Origin: Planctomycetota bacterium
GTDB taxonomy: Bacteria > Planctomycetota > Planctomycetia > Pirellulales > Pirellulaceae
Assembly (NCBI GenBank): GCA_014238905.1
Contig: JABAAE010000004.1
Location: 103,839 to 167,838 of the forward strand
DNA: 64,000 bases
Direction: 5' to 3'
Part shown: positions 19,619 through 30,500 of the stretch, in pieces
Layout of the letters: each line of letters starts with the position of its first letter
Numbering within the stretch: the first letter of the stretch is position 1
Notes under the pieces: model-generated
Database searches by the model: none
Seen by the model: only the letters and a program-made list of their open reading frames with translations
What the model was told of the DNA's origin: nothing
Made by a program: the position numbers and the translations under genes

Positions 19619-20112
19619 TTACCGGTTTACTTTTCGATACAAAAACGCATCCGAGGTCAGCAACGACGTGATCAATGCATTCATGCTGCCACCATTTTCT
19701 TTGTAGGTGTGATACGCTTGCTGAAGCACAGGAGCCTCATTGAGGGTTTCGTTTCGTCCTATCTAAAATCTGAAAGCATGGCGAACAAAGACCTGCTGCA
19801 CCCGCTCACTGCCGACAAGTTTGTTAATCATCTCCATTGCGTTTTTCACAGGCCCATCTAATTCGACCTCGCCGCTGTCCATAATTTCGCCGCTGGCATC
19901 GACTGGGTGGTTCAGTTCTTCGGACCGGTAAATCTCTCGTCCTAGGTTGGCGCAAACTTTTTCAAATGATCGGCGAATCCCTAGCTGACCGGCAAGCTGT
20001 TCAATACGATTAAAAACCTTGGATCGGGTTTCATGGCGACGTTTGACATCACCTGTCGCAATAAGGTACTTCCAAGTGCCATGCCCCGAAGCATGTTTCT
20101 TCGATCAATCAT
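19619..20112 (-). pseudogene. Chimeric relic: DUF1552-like start joined to a PSD2 (DUF1585) end
   Basis: From an ATG at 20112 the minus strand reads 'MIDRRNMLRGMALGSTLL', the kind of twin-arginine-like N-terminus seen in planctomycete DUF1552 proteins. That frame stops near 19983. In another frame the same strand then reads 'NHPVDASGEIMDSGEVELDG', 'VFVRHAFRF' followed by an in-frame TAG (19763-19765), then 'IGRNETLNEAPVLQQAY' and 'ALITSLLTSDAFLYRK' to a TAA at 19619. The latter is the C-terminal pattern of PSD2/DUF1585 in planctomycete PSCyt3 proteins. The PSCyt3 and DUF1552 genes are usually neighbours, so a deletion probably fused their remains. The PSD2 part is fairly sure, the DUF1552 part less so. 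Confidence 0.65.
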
Positions 20113-20753
20113 CGAGCTTTACGCCCATCGAAATTCTCCTGATTTGGTCGCCTTCCCAATCGCGGAAACCACCCTCTCTGAAAAAATGGGATATTCATCA
20201 ACCCTGTTAGTAAAATACGGCTCGATTCCAGCGTAAAAACACGGTGAAATTCCTCCCGGTGAGGTCTTTTCCCATTTCCTTGTGAAATTGCGGTGAGAAG
20301 TTGGGGCCCCCCCTGATCACCTGCATCAAATCTCACATGGGTTCATTTTTTGGGCCGAAAGCAAGCAGAACCGCCTCCGACAGTTTGGAGATTGGATATC
20401 GCTGACTTCGCTGAAGATCCGTTTCCCATTTGCAGACCGGTCTTTTAGGTCGACATGCAAGGGTCAGTCGCGACATTTGAATGCCGGATCACTGTCCAAT
20501 GGCCATCGCGGGCGAATAATCGCAACTGAAAGCCATACTGGTACCCGGATTGATGTGAGTGCCCACCGTCCAAATTCAATTCAGACCCTATTAAAAGGAC
20601 GTACTGGACAACCAGTCTGGATCTTGACCTCCCATTTTCAAAACCAAAAAAAGAAAAGCTGGCGAAAATCTCTCACAAAAAGCTGGTTGCAGATCAAGGG
20701 GATGTCGATATAATTTCGGTTTCCCTATTTTATGTAGGAAATGAAGAATCAAT
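20113..20753. other. Intergenic region before tRNA-Asp
   Basis: This 641-bp stretch contains no frame I can support. It may include further decayed sequence from the relic just below it. A possible tRNA promoter lies at its right end. Confidence 0.35.
20687..20714 (+). promoter_or_regulatory. Possible sigma70-type promoter of tRNA-Asp
   Basis: A perfect TATAAT at 20709-20714 lies 16 bp after TTGCAG at 20687-20692. Transcription would begin about 30 bp before the tRNA, a usual leader length. The -35 element matches only partly. Confidence 0.45.
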
Positions 20754-20827
20754 GGCGCTGTAGCTCAATTGGTTAGAGTACTGGACTGTCGATCCAGTGG
20801 TTGCGGGTTCGAGTCCCGTCAGCGTCG
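20754..20827 (+). tRNA. tRNA-Asp(GTC)
   Basis: The 74-nt sequence folds as a cloverleaf. The acceptor GGCGCTG pairs with CAGCGTC (one G-U pair), the D-arm contains AGCTCAATTGGTTAGAGT, the anticodon stem CTGGA/TCCAG holds a loop CTGTCGA with anticodon GTC at 20788-20790, and the T-arm contains GGTTCGAGTCCC. The discriminator base is G, as expected for Asp. CCA is not encoded. GluQ, encoded at 32222-33211, is known in other bacteria to modify queuosine 34 of this tRNA. Confidence 0.96.
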
Positions 20828-21398
20828 CTATCATCAAACCCAATAAAAATAAGGTTCAAACCGTTTTTGGTCTGAACCTTGTTTTGTTTCTTGTGGAATC
20901 TGTACATGATCTGTACATGATTTTTTTCAACTGCTCCAAACTTGGGCCGCAATCCCAGTCTTCCGATCACATTCAATTTCTTAAAGTCACTTTTCCGCTT
21001 TCTGACCAATCCGAGTCGATATCCGCTTCTAATAAACCTTCCATTGATAGGTTTTGAAATGAAGAGTCGCCAAACTGCGTCCCTTCCTACAACGCTGGAA
21101 AAAGCTCGGGCTCCATTCACACAGCAACGATTGTCAGGGTTTGCGAAGTCCAAACAGCGGACGGGACCTGATTTGGTAACGACTGGTGAATTAGGGCAGT
21201 GAAAAGAATTGAAATCGAGAGGGGAATCAATTGCCAAAAGGCCACATTCTCTCAGATAGAAAAATCAAAATCAGGTTTCTTGCGATTTTTGCGACGGGCT
21301 ACCCAAAAAGATTTTGACTTCTCGTTGAGAACTGCCTTCCCATATCAGCACAAAAATTCAAATCCCCAATACAAGACGGAACAGATGAAGGGACGATC
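20828..21398. other. Intergenic region after tRNA-Asp
   Basis: Besides the hairpin, this stretch has a perfect direct duplication of CTGTACATGAT at 20900-20921. Open frames on both strands have no recognisable content. I looked for an integrase gene or a copy of the tRNA 3' end marking an integrated element and saw neither. Confidence 0.4.
20851..20880 (+). terminator. Terminator-like hairpin after tRNA-Asp
   Basis: AAGGTTCAAACC at 20851-20862 pairs with GGTCTGAACCTT at 20869-20880 (12 bp with one mismatch, 6-nt loop). It is followed by GTTTTGTTTC, a weak T-rich tail. It begins 23 nt after the tRNA. Confidence 0.6.
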
Positions 21399-21883
21399 TT
21401 AAAACCATTCCTTCGTGTTATCAACATACGTTTCTTTAAATTCCCTATTGGACATTCCAAAATAAATGACCCCCTCAATAAAGCCGACTACCCCCATAGG
21501 TCCAAGCGAAAGCCAATAAAATTCGGTGTAAAGCCAAATGGGAGAGTCCAGGAAGTGAAAAGACATAGTTTCCAAAACGCTCCAAATAATCGAAAACAGA
21601 ATAGTCGTCCCAAGCATGACCGCGCCAACGCTACGGTACCCCAATAAGAATTTATGGACTCCGAAAGCACCCACACAAAAAGCAAATATGTAAACCCATT
21701 CTTGCTTGGTCGCTAACTGCTTGAAATGCGATTCATCGGTGCTCGCGTTAGATGTTGGGTGTTGAATCGGTGGTGATGGGTGATACTGCCGAACGCCACA
21801 CTTTGGACAAATTTCAGCGCGAATGTCGATGGCACCCGAGCAAGCAAAGCAGTTTTTTCCTTGAGCGGGTTAGCTTTTTCCAT
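21399..21883 (-). CDS. Zinc-ribbon TM2-domain membrane protein, interrupted by a one-base shift at an A6 run
   Basis: The C-terminal frame (21399-21674 and upstream to about 21850) encodes a TM2 domain: 'GAFGVHKFLLGYRSVGAVML' then 'LGPMGVVGFIEGVIYF'. Reading back in that frame gives a zinc ribbon, 'NCFACSGAIDIRAEICPKCG', with two CxxC pairs, but a stop lies just upstream and no start codon is present. The natural start is the ATG at 21883, giving 'MEKANPLKEK' in another frame; the two join by a -1 shift (or one added A) at the A6 run (21853-21858 on the plus strand). The join makes a normal zinc-ribbon/TM2 protein. It may be a pseudogene, a sequencing error, or expressed by slippage. Confidence 0.72.
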
Positions 21884-22430
21884 ACGAAACCTTCGGTTTG
21901 TTTTAGGTTGAGAAATGCAAAGGCGCAGTTCGCGACCGACAGACACTAACATGCAGACCAGTACCGATGCTACCAAAATCGATACAGTGATATGGAACCT
22001 AATCTCAAGGCACCCTATCAGATCTTCTCAAGTCGGTATTCGTCCCACGACCGAGTTATTGGTTTATTTCTGAAATTACCAACAAGCCAATGGTGGCGAA
22101 ACAACATCGTAAAGTCAATTCAAACACATTGCGAACCCACTAAATTGGCACACCATTGGGAATCATGCCATCGTGATAGAATAAATATCAAACCAACTAA
22201 AGAGAGTCTGAAAACGCCAGCAATGGCTCACTTTCAATGGAAATTCGCCGACCGATTCGAATTTGAAGCTCCAGCGGTCTCGCTAGATCCACTTCTAAAA
22301 CAACTCCTCAGCCACCAAATGCAGTTGCCACTGGAAGACCAAGTACCCAGTTGAACGACCAACTCCTCCAGCTAAACCAGGTCATTGGTCTCAAGGTATC
22401 TGAGCAATCTCTGCCTTACGCCAACCGATT
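21884..22430. other. Intergenic region between TM2 gene and pntB
   Basis: A plus-strand frame at 21992-22354 is open for 120 codons, but its product resembles nothing I know, has no ribosome binding site, and shows no domain or signal. I do not call it a gene. Confidence 0.3.
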
Positions 22431-22447
22431 TCACGCCAACCGATTTC
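22418..22447. repeat. Perfect 15-bp duplication spanning the pntB stop codon
   Basis: ACGCCAACCGATTTC occurs twice in tandem at 22418-22432 and 22433-22447. The right copy encodes the last residues of PntB; the left one lies mostly after its TGA (22431-22433 on the plus strand). Confidence 0.9.
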
Positions 22448-23906
22448 GCAGCTCATTCAAAATCCCGTCGATGCTGGCCTTGGCATCACCAAAAAGCATC
22501 AGTGAGTTATCCTTATAGAAAAGCGGATTATCAATCCCTGAATAACCGGTTGCCATGCTCCGTTTTAGAATCACGACTTCGGAAGATTCCCAGGCATGCA
22601 GGACCGGCATCTGGTAAATCGGACTGGACGGATCATCCAAAGCGCCAGGGTTCACAATATCGTTGGCTCCAATCACCAAAACGACATTCGTGTCAGGAAA
22701 ATCTTCATTGATTTCGTCCATCTCCAGAACGATATCGTAAGGGACACGCGATTCAGCTAGCAGGACATTCATGTGGCCCGGCAAACGACCCGCCACCGGG
22801 TGAATCGCGAATCGAACTTTCGTTCCGTTGGCTATCAGGATCTCCGTGATTTCGCGGACAGGGTGCTGCGCCTGAGCGACTGCCATCCCATAACCGGGAA
22901 CAATAATCACTTCCGAGGCATTCAATAGACTTTCAGCAGTTTCCAGTGTTGAAGTTTCCTGATAGGTAAGATCCTCACCGGATGCGCTGGCCATGGTTCC
23001 CGATTCGACACCAAATCCTCCCAAGATCACACTGACAAAAGATCGATTCATCGCGCGGCACATGATGTAACTCAGGATCGCACCACTGCTGCCAACCAAC
23101 GCTCCAGTCACGATCAAGAGATCATTATTCAACATAAAACCAGTTGCCGCGGCAGCCCATCCCGAGTAACTATTGAGCATCGAAACGACCACCGGCATGT
23201 CGGCACCGCCAATTGCCATCACCAAGTGTGCGCCGATCACAAACGCGATGAGCGTGCAGGCCAGCAAAGGGTAAATGGTCCAATCATTTAAGCCGCCTCT
23301 GACAAAAACAATACCCAACCCGAGGCAGATCAACAGCGCCACTACATTCATGACATGCCGCCCTGGCAGCATCAGCGGCTTGCTGCCAATCACTCCCTGT
23401 AACTTGCCCCAGGCAATAATGGAACCAGTGAAAGTTAGCGCACCAATAAACACGCCGAGGTAAACTTCGACCTGATGGATCGTCGCTTCGACACTCATTT
23501 CGCTAAAATGATGCGAGAGATCCAGGTGACTGTTAAAGCCAACCAAAACGGCTGCCAGCCCCACAAAACTGTGCAGAATGGCGACCAATTGTGGCATATC
23601 CGTCATCTCTACCCGGGTAGCAAGAAAGACCCCAACCCCGGTGCCGACAATCAAGGATGCCGGCAAGAGAATCCAGCCAACCGTATAGAGAATGCTACCC
23701 GAATCAATGTGCGCTGCACTGGCGGCAGGGGAATCGTCGAGCCCCATTTTCAAAAGTGCCGCAACCACAGCCAGCGACATCCCAATGATGCCAAACAGGT
23801 TTCCGCGACGCGCGGTTTCGTGCTGGCTCAGCCCACTAAGGCTAAAGATGAAACAAATCGCAGCAATGACAAACGCCATATCCGGAAGTCGACCAATTTC
23901 TATCAC
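22431..23906 (-). CDS. pntB: NAD(P) transhydrogenase subunit beta
   Basis: The protein has about nine membrane helices beginning '[20 protein letters not shown]' and a C-terminal NADP(H)-binding domain with '[20 protein letters not shown]', '[17 protein letters not shown]' and '[19 protein letters not shown]', all hallmarks of PntB. The frame is open to 23972, but a GTG at 23906 with a GGAG ten bases upstream gives an N-terminus of the usual length and avoids overlap with pntA, which ends 20 bp away. With PntA it forms the proton-translocating transhydrogenase of the inner membrane, making NADPH from NADH. Confidence 0.95.
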   Translation of the reverse strand: MIEIGRLPDMAFVIAAICFIFSLSGLSQHETARRGNLFGIIGMSLAVVAALLKMGLDDSPAASAAHIDSGSILYTVGWILLPASLIVGTGVGVFLATRVEMTDMPQLVAILHSFVGLAAVLVGFNSHLDLSHHFSEMSVEATIHQVEVYLGVFIGALTFTGSIIAWGKLQGVIGSKPLMLPGRHVMNVVALLICLGLGIVFVRGGLNDWTIYPLLACTLIAFVIGAHLVMAIGGADMPVVVSMLNSYSGWAAAATGFMLNNDLLIVTGALVGSSGAILSYIMCRAMNRSFVSVILGGFGVESGTMASASGEDLTYQETSTLETAESLLNASEVIIVPGYGMAVAQAQHPVREITEILIANGTKVRFAIHPVAGRLPGHMNVLLAESRVPYDIVLEMDEINEDFPDTNVVLVIGANDIVNPGALDDPSSPIYQMPVLHAWESSEVVILKRSMATGYSGIDNPLFYKDNSLMLFGDAKASIDGILNELRNRLA

Positions 23907-23926
23907 TGCATTTATCTCCCGCGCCT

Positions 23927-25486
23927 CTAATTCTGTTTCCTGAACATATCCAGCATTCGATTGGTCACCCAAAATCCACCCACGATATTGATCGTGGCGA
24001 TCAAAACTCCAATCGATGCCAAAATCATGATGAGCAAACTCGAATTGAAAATCTGTGCGATCGCCCCGATCACAATAATGCCGCTAATCGCGTTGGTCAC
24101 GCTCATCAAAGGTGTGTGCAAAGCCGGGTTAACATTCCAGATCACCTGCCAGCCAATAAAACAGGACAGGATGAACACAGTGAGATGAGAAACAAAGGGC
24201 CCCGGCACAACCAAGCCTAATAGCAGCAACCCAATTCCAGCCAGCACAGCAACCGCCAAGGTCACCAACGACTTGGTCCGCGAACTCATCTGGGGTGGAG
24301 CTTCGACCGAAACGGGTGGGGAATCGATCGGTTTTTCCTGAGTGGACGGGGGCGAACTTTTTTGGGGTGGTGGCCACGTCACGTCGCCGCAATGGGTCAC
24401 AAGGCACCCGGTGACGACTTCATCCTCCAAATCGAATTCCAGTTGACCCTGTTTTGCTGGAGTCATATCCGATATCAAATTGACGAGGTTATTGGAGTAC
24501 AAGGCTGATGACTGGGTCGGCAGCCGACTTGGAAAATCCGTATAACCGATGATCGTTACATGATTCCTGACCACTTTTTCATTGGGCTGGGTCAATTCAC
24601 AGTTTCCGCCCTGCTCTGCGGCCAAATCCACAATCACACTACCCGGCTTCATTGACTTCACCATTTGGTCGGTGATCAACTTGGGCGCCGGTTTGCCAGG
24701 TATCAAGGCCGTGGTCACAATGATGTCGACTTCTTTGGCTTGCTGGGAGAACAAAGCCATCTCTGCTTCAATAAACTCCTTGCTCATGACTTTTGCGTAA
24801 CCACCGGCGCCATCACCATCTTCCTCAAAATCAAGTTCAAGAAAATCGGCGCCCATACTCTTGACTTGATCTTTGACTGCTGGCCTTGTGTCAAAAGCCC
24901 GCACGATGGCACCCAATCCCCGAGCGGCACCAATAGCTGCCAGCCCTGCGACCCCAGCACCAATCACCATCACTTTCGCGGGGGGAACTTTTCCGGCCGC
25001 CGTGATCTGGCCTGTAAAAAAACTGCCAAACGAATTCGCAGCCTCGATAATTGCTCGATAACCGGCGATATTCGCCATCGAGCTCAAGGCGTCCAATTTC
25101 TGTGCTCGGGATATACGGGGAACGGAATCCATGGCCAGCGTCGAAACCCCCGCGGCAGCCAGAGAAGCCAGGAGATCCTTGTTTTGCGATGGCCAAATGA
25201 AAGAAAACAAAGCGGGCTGATTCGGATTGGCGTTGAGCTTTTCAAGCTCTACCGCATCAGGACTGCGGACCTTTAAAACAATATTGCTTTCATTCCAGAC
25301 CTGATTTCGGTCCACAACCGTTGCACCCGCTTGGGCGTAGGCGTGATCAGGGTAGCTTGCCAATTGCCCACCTCCCTGTTCCACGCTGACGGCGTATCCC
25401 AGCTTGATAAGTTTCTTGACAGACTCAGGCGTCGCGGCGACACGCGCTTCACCGGGGAAAGATTCGCAGGGGATTCCAATGATCAT
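23927..25486 (-). CDS. pntA: NAD(P) transhydrogenase subunit alpha
   Basis: The N-terminus '[20 protein letters not shown]' is the classic AlaDH/PNT start, so the ATG at 25486 is preferred over the in-frame TTG at 25516. The NAD-binding Rossmann motif '[21 protein letters not shown]' lies near residue 165, and '[20 protein letters not shown]' near 325. The last third holds the linker and four membrane helices (alpha-2 part), so both alpha portions are on one chain, as in E. coli PntA. It is the first gene of a pntAB operon. It supplies NADPH together with the isocitrate dehydrogenase at 43574. Confidence 0.95.
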   Translation of the reverse strand: MIIGIPCESFPGEARVAATPESVKKLIKLGYAVSVEQGGGQLASYPDHAYAQAGATVVDRNQVWNESNIVLKVRSPDAVELEKLNANPNQPALFSFIWPSQNKDLLASLAAAGVSTLAMDSVPRISRAQKLDALSSMANIAGYRAIIEAANSFGSFFTGQITAAGKVPPAKVMVIGAGVAGLAAIGAARGLGAIVRAFDTRPAVKDQVKSMGADFLELDFEEDGDGAGGYAKVMSKEFIEAEMALFSQQAKEVDIIVTTALIPGKPAPKLITDQMVKSMKPGSVIVDLAAEQGGNCELTQPNEKVVRNHVTIIGYTDFPSRLPTQSSALYSNNLVNLISDMTPAKQGQLEFDLEDEVVTGCLVTHCGDVTWPPPQKSSPPSTQEKPIDSPPVSVEAPPQMSSRTKSLVTLAVAVLAGIGLLLLGLVVPGPFVSHLTVFILSCFIGWQVIWNVNPALHTPLMSVTNAISGIIVIGAIAQIFNSSLLIMILASIGVLIATINIVGGFWVTNRMLDMFRKQN

Positions 25487-25805
25487 TCGAGTTGATGCCG
25501 ATTCATGTTGGGACAAAGCAACACATTCTCGTTAGTTAGTCAAATTTTAAAACATAGCTGATTGTCAAGAATTATCTACCCGGTTAGCCTAATGAAAACA
25601 GTCTTGGCAGGCAGACCGGTTTCTGGGCACGCTGCCACATTGAGCACCGATCAAGGGCACCCAAAGCCTCTCTAGGTGCGTGATCGATTGGCGAACATCC
25701 CTCACATCCTCAACCGCAGACCAAACCGGGTTTAACCCACTCAAACAACCCCATCGTCTCGAGGCTTCAACGCTGCTCCGATGGCTAAAAAAGGAGGTCG
25801 GTCGT
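25487..25805. other. Intergenic region between pntA and a small orphan gene
   Basis: These 319 bp separate divergent genes. The upstream extension of the small plus-strand frame is open but has no good start, so I treat it as leader. Promoters of both genes should lie here. Confidence 0.35.
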
Positions 25806-26138
25806 ATGGTGCCCACCATGCTGGAAGCCGCCATTCTCGAATCGATCACGCAGCATAATCCTTTGTTAAGATCCTATCGGTTGGAAATTGTCGCCCGTGA
25901 CTGGACCGGGGTCGGCTGTTACACGTATTTTCGAGGGGGGGGAAGCACACAAGATCAGAGTTGGGACCGTCCAGCTTTAAGTGGTCCACAAATCCAAAGT
26001 GATGCGATGCAATGGGGTGGTGGAAGCTTGCTCTGGCTGGTTGAGGGTCGACCGGCGTGCCTGGAAATCTATGCCTATGGAAATCATTTTCCCAAATCGC
26101 TGGAATCGTTCACCCTGTTTAATGCGAAAGCAATGTAA
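25806..26138 (+). CDS. Conserved-looking small protein, unknown function
   Basis: A 110-residue soluble protein. The ATG at 25806 has a near-perfect ribosome binding site (AAGGAGGT, 8 nt before the start), the strongest reason to accept it as a gene although the frame is open back to 25680. The C-terminal half has 'QWGGGSLLWLVEGRPACLEI' and 'YGNHFPKSLESFTLF', a strand-rich pattern with conserved-looking Gly and aromatic residues. I do not recognise the family. It stands alone between pntA and an SGNH hydrolase gene. Confidence 0.65.
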   Translation: MVPTMLEAAILESITQHNPLLRSYRLEIVARDWTGVGCYTYFRGGGSTQDQSWDRPALSGPQIQSDAMQWGGGSLLWLVEGRPACLEIYAYGNHFPKSLESFTLFNAKAM

Positions 26139-26202
26139 AGTCCAACCGGCTGAAAAAAGATGACAGGCCATTAACAGATTGAAGATTTTTCACGGGCTGC
26201 CT

Positions 26203-26244
26203 TTCTGAGCGGTGGATTCTGAGCGGTGGATTCTGAGCGGTGGC
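26203..26244. repeat. Three tandem copies of a 14-bp unit
   Basis: TTCTGAGCGGTGGA is repeated at 26203, 26217 and 26231, the last copy with one final-base change. It lies in the gap between two convergent genes. Confidence 0.92.
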
Positions 26245-26368
26245 ATTCAAACCATGTGAGTTGAGAAATCCTAGACGTGTCCTGTTTCTCCGCTCGTCCT
26301 TGCAATCCACCAACCCTTTTCGCCAGACCGGCGTGGCAACACCGCCCCCCTACGGCGCTACGCAAAAT

Positions 26369-27082
26369 CTATCGCTTGGATTTGGCGGAAAGCGGATCCA
26401 GATATTTTTTGATGGTGCTGGCAACCTGATCAGCCAATTGATTCGATCCTTCTTTACTGTAATGGACATTGGCAGGAAGATTCTTCACATTCCGGTTAGC
26501 GAAATCCCAAAGTGGGTTGGTTTGAATCTTGCCAACCTCTAACATAACCTTGGCTGCAATCTTGTTGTATTTTTTGCTATCTCCAACGACTCGGCCTTTG
26601 GCTCCTTCTGGCACAGGTGTCGTCTCGCACCAAATCACGGTGGCGTTTGTTTTTTTTAAGCGTCGAGCGATCTTCCTGAGATTGGTTGCGTAAAGATCGG
26701 GGGGGACTTGCTGGTGAGATGAAGACGCTTCAGGATCGGCCAGATTTTCTCCGTTGGGACCCAGGTATTTCAAATCGTGGAGCCCGTGGTTGAAGTGAAT
26801 CACGCTCCAATTGCGGTCCCCAATCCATTGATCTAACGCTGTTAACCCCTTGGTCGTTGGACCGCAGTTGGTCGGAGCACGAAAGACATTCGCAATACCG
26901 TCCAACTTGTTGCGAACAGGCAACGTATAACCGATGGAAATAGAATCTCCAATCAGAAGTACGTGGGGCAATGCAGGATCGATTTTAGCCGGTGGTTGGA
27001 AACGGGGATTGGGTTTCCTCTGCGCGTTTGCAGGCAAACCAATCGAAACAAAAACTGCGAAAAACAAGAGAAATCGAACCAT
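26369..27082 (-). CDS. Secreted SGNH/GDSL-type hydrolase
   Basis: The 237-residue protein has a signal peptide (MVRFLLFFAVFVSIGLPANA) and an SGNH hydrolase core. Block I is 'LIGDSISIGY' with the nucleophile Ser47; a block III-like element is 'HFNHGLHDLKY', where His stands in the usual Asn region; and block V is 'NVHYSKEG' with the catalytic His. These enzymes cut ester bonds of lipids or acetylated sugars. The frame is open further upstream, but the ATG at 27082 places the signal peptide correctly. The substrate cannot be told from the sequence. It is divergent from the large ThuA fusion gene. Confidence 0.82.
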   Translation of the reverse strand: MVRFLLFFAVFVSIGLPANAQRKPNPRFQPPAKIDPALPHVLLIGDSISIGYTLPVRNKLDGIANVFRAPTNCGPTTKGLTALDQWIGDRNWSVIHFNHGLHDLKYLGPNGENLADPEASSSHQQVPPDLYATNLRKIARRLKKTNATVIWCETTPVPEGAKGRVVGDSKKYNKIAAKVMLEVGKIQTNPLWDFANRNVKNLPANVHYSKEGSNQLADQVASTIKKYLDPLSAKSKR

Positions 27083-27505
27083 GGTGGTAGCCTGCCTGAA
27101 GAGTCCATTATTTCTGTGAAAAACCGCTAATAACCGATATCCAAGATAACGGCTAAGACTTGACTTTAAAGTGGGACATCCCGTTTTGCAAAACTGATTT
27201 CCAATCCGCCCCGGCCGTCTTGAGTTGTATTTAGGCGGTCCCGGCAATAAATATCAGGAAACGGACCGGCAGAATTCATCTCAACACGGTGGCAATTTCA
27301 CAAGAAAATTCAAAACTGAATGCAAGCAGACAAACACCCGCCATGACCGGACTTTAATACGGACTCCTCCAGGTCCAACTCTTCCTCGGTTTTTTAATTA
27401 TGATAAATTCACATGAAATCTTGATGATCTCCGTTTGAAAACTCAACCTTACATTGACACGCCCTCAGCCTCCCCTTCATCCGCTTCGATTCAGAGTTGC
27501 CCCAC
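27083..27505. other. Divergent promoter region of the SGNH and ThuA-fusion genes
   Basis: About 420 bp between two divergently read genes. No coding frame with recognisable content was found. The right half is AT-rich near 27385-27410. Confidence 0.35.
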
Positions 27506-30500
27506 ATGAAATTTAATTTGCTCGTTTCCTTCCTGTTATTCACAATTATCATCCCCTCGACGGTCAGGGCCCGACAAACCGAAAACAAAAAATCCATCAA
27601 GGCAATGCTCGTCACCGGCGGATGCTGTCATGACTATGAAAAACAAAAAAAGATCATCACCGAGGGAATACAGGCCCGGTGTAAAATCAAAATCGACTGG
27701 ACGATTGTTCACCAAGGAGGAACAACCACCAACACGAAAATCCCTCTTTATGAGAACAAGGATTGGGCTAAAGGATATGACATTGTCATTCATAATGAAT
27801 GCTTTGGGGGAATCGGCGACAAAGAGTGGATTGAGCGTGTTCTGAAACCGCATCGCGAGGGCGTCAACGCCATCGTCATTCACTGTGCCATGCATACGTT
27901 TCGCAATTCCAAGGACAATGACTACCGGGATTTTCTCGGCGTCACCTCTCGCAGTCACGGCCCTCATCATTCTTTTCAGGTGGAGAACCTGGAGTCCAAT
28001 GACCCCATCATGAAAGGCTTCGGCAAGACTTGGGACACTCCCACCGGAGAGCTTTACTATGTCGACAACATTGGTAGCAAGGCGACACCCTTGGCGCGGG
28101 CCTTCAGTTCTGGCGGGCGAAAAAAACAGGAGGTGTGCATTTGGAAAAACGAATACGGTAAATGTCGGGTATTCGGAACCACCATCGGACACCACAACGA
28201 AACAATGTCGACACCGAGATATCTTAATTTCTTGACACGGGGGTTCCTGTGGGCAGTCAACAAATTGGATGAGAAAAACCTGAAGGCTCCACCAGTGAAA
28301 AAAGTCCGGGTCAATTTGGCGCTCAACAAGCCGGCTATCTGTTCAGCCAATCAAAATGGCCATTTGCCTCGAGCGGCTACCGACGGCTCGCTCGCAACCC
28401 GTTACTGTGCTGACAGCAACGAGGCCGGGGACTGGTTTCAAGTTGATCTTCAATCAGCACAGCAATTGACGGGTGTCGAGGTCCACTGGGAGCAATCAAG
28501 GCTGTATCGTTTCAAGCTGGAAGGATCGGCTGACGGAAAATCCTGGAAAATGCTTCATGACGGCACCAAGAACAATTCTCGTGAACAAACCCAAACCTAC
28601 AACTTTCAGGCTGACAATATTCGTTATCTGAAAATGACATCCACCGAAACCGAGAGCGGTGCATGGTATAGCTTTTGGGAATTCCGTGTACTCGGAACCA
28701 AAGTAATCGAAGTCGACGAAAGCACGCTCAACAACCGACCATTGACTGACCCCAATCAGCTGTTGTCCCAAGTCAAAGTACCGGAGGGCTTCGACGCAAA
28801 GATTTTTGCGGCCCCCCCGCAAGTCAACTACCCGGTCTGCCTGACCTCGACGCAGGAAGGTGTGGTCTATGTGGGCATCGACAAAAACGGATCATTGGAT
28901 CGCAAAACCGGGCGTGGAAGTGTTGTTCGATGCATCGACACCGACGGTGATCTGGTTGCCGATGAATTTTCAAAATTCTGTGAGGTCGATAGCCCCCGGG
29001 GACTTATCTGGGACCGTGATCGATTGTACGTATTACATCCACCGGACCTTTCGGTGTTTTTTGACGACGATCAGGATGGGAAAGCGGATCGTCAAGAGAC
29101 TCTCGTAAAAGGAGTTGGATTTGATCTGAATTTTCGTGGAGCCGATCACACCACCAATGGTATTCGCATGGGGATTGATGGCTGGATTTATATTGCTGTT
29201 GGCGACTACGGTTTCATTAAGGCGACCGGAGCGGATGGAACCACTCTCCCGTTTAAAGGAGGCGGAGTCGTTCGTGTAAAACCGGATGGCTCTAACCTAG
29301 AAATCTACGCCCGCGGTTTACGGAATATCTGCGATATCGCCATTGATCCCTATATGAATCTTTTTACACGCGACAACACCAATGATGGTGGAGGATGGGA
29401 TATTCGGCTTTCACATATCATGCAGACAGCCAACTACGGATATCCTTCACTCTACAAAAATTTCAATGACGAGATTATGCCCCCCTTGGCCGATTACGGT
29501 GGTGGTAGCGGAACAGGGGCGTTGTACGCCTCCGAGGGAAAACTACCAGCCAAGTATCGGAACGCTCTGTTTAGCTGTGACTGGGGACTGAGCAAGGTCT
29601 TTTTTCATCCACTGAAAACCGACGGGGCAACCTACACCGCCCAGCAGGAAACCTTTCTGTCCATCCCACGACCAACCGATATGGATATCGATTCGGGGGG
29701 TAATATTTATGTTGCCAGTTGGCGTGGCGGTCAGTTCAAATACGCTGGCGAGAACATTGGCTATGTACTAGTCCTCCAGCCCAAGGGAGAATCTGCAAAA
29801 AATGGTCGACCGGATTTGAAGAAAATGTCCTACGACCAACTTGCCGACCTTCTCACCAGCAATAGCGACTCCCTTCGTCTGGCCGCCGTTCGTGAGTTTG
29901 TCGGACGGGGAAAACAACCCGGTTATCGCGGACCATTGCTAAAAGCACTTGGCCAGCAACAAACGGCTCAAACGCGTATTGCCGCCCTTTCCGCCTGGAA
30001 GGAAATCGAGGGCCTGCAGCTCGACTCCAATCGAGCCTCGATGTCCGCGCTGCTGAATTCCCTCCTGAAGGGTGATCCCAGAGTTCAGGCATTCACCGTT
30101 CGAAGCCTTGGTGAACAATGGAATGCTAAAGGACAAATTGCTGCGGGCGACGTTGCTCAATTACTAAAAACCGGTTCGAAATTATCGCAACGAGAAGCGT
30201 TGATCGCACTGGGTAGGATTGGAGATCCGAGCCAAGCGGCTGCCATTCTGCAGTATGCCAGCCAAATCACGATCGACCGCTCTAGTGACAACAATGTTAA
30301 AACACCTGTGAACACTTCCAACAAGACCCTACGACATCTCGCCATCCATGCATTGGCAGCGATCGGGAATACAAAAGCCATCATCGCCGCGGCTGCCGGC
30401 CCGTCCTCAATTTCCGATGTCGCATTGGAGACCATCAAGTTAATGCATCACCCGGAATCGGTTGATGCGTTAATCGGTTTCCTTCAATCTAACCCTTCCA

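Noticed and set aside
20773..21237. Minus-strand ORF of 154 codons over tRNA-Asp
   Set aside because: Its end 'DGTRTRNHWIDSPVL' is the well-known false translation of a tRNA gene; the rest has no domain.
20754..21400. tRNA-Asp as an integration site
   Set aside because: No copy of the tRNA 3' end and no integrase or phage gene was found downstream.
21992..22354. 120-codon plus-strand ORF before pntB
   Set aside because: No ribosome binding site, no domain and an unnatural composition.
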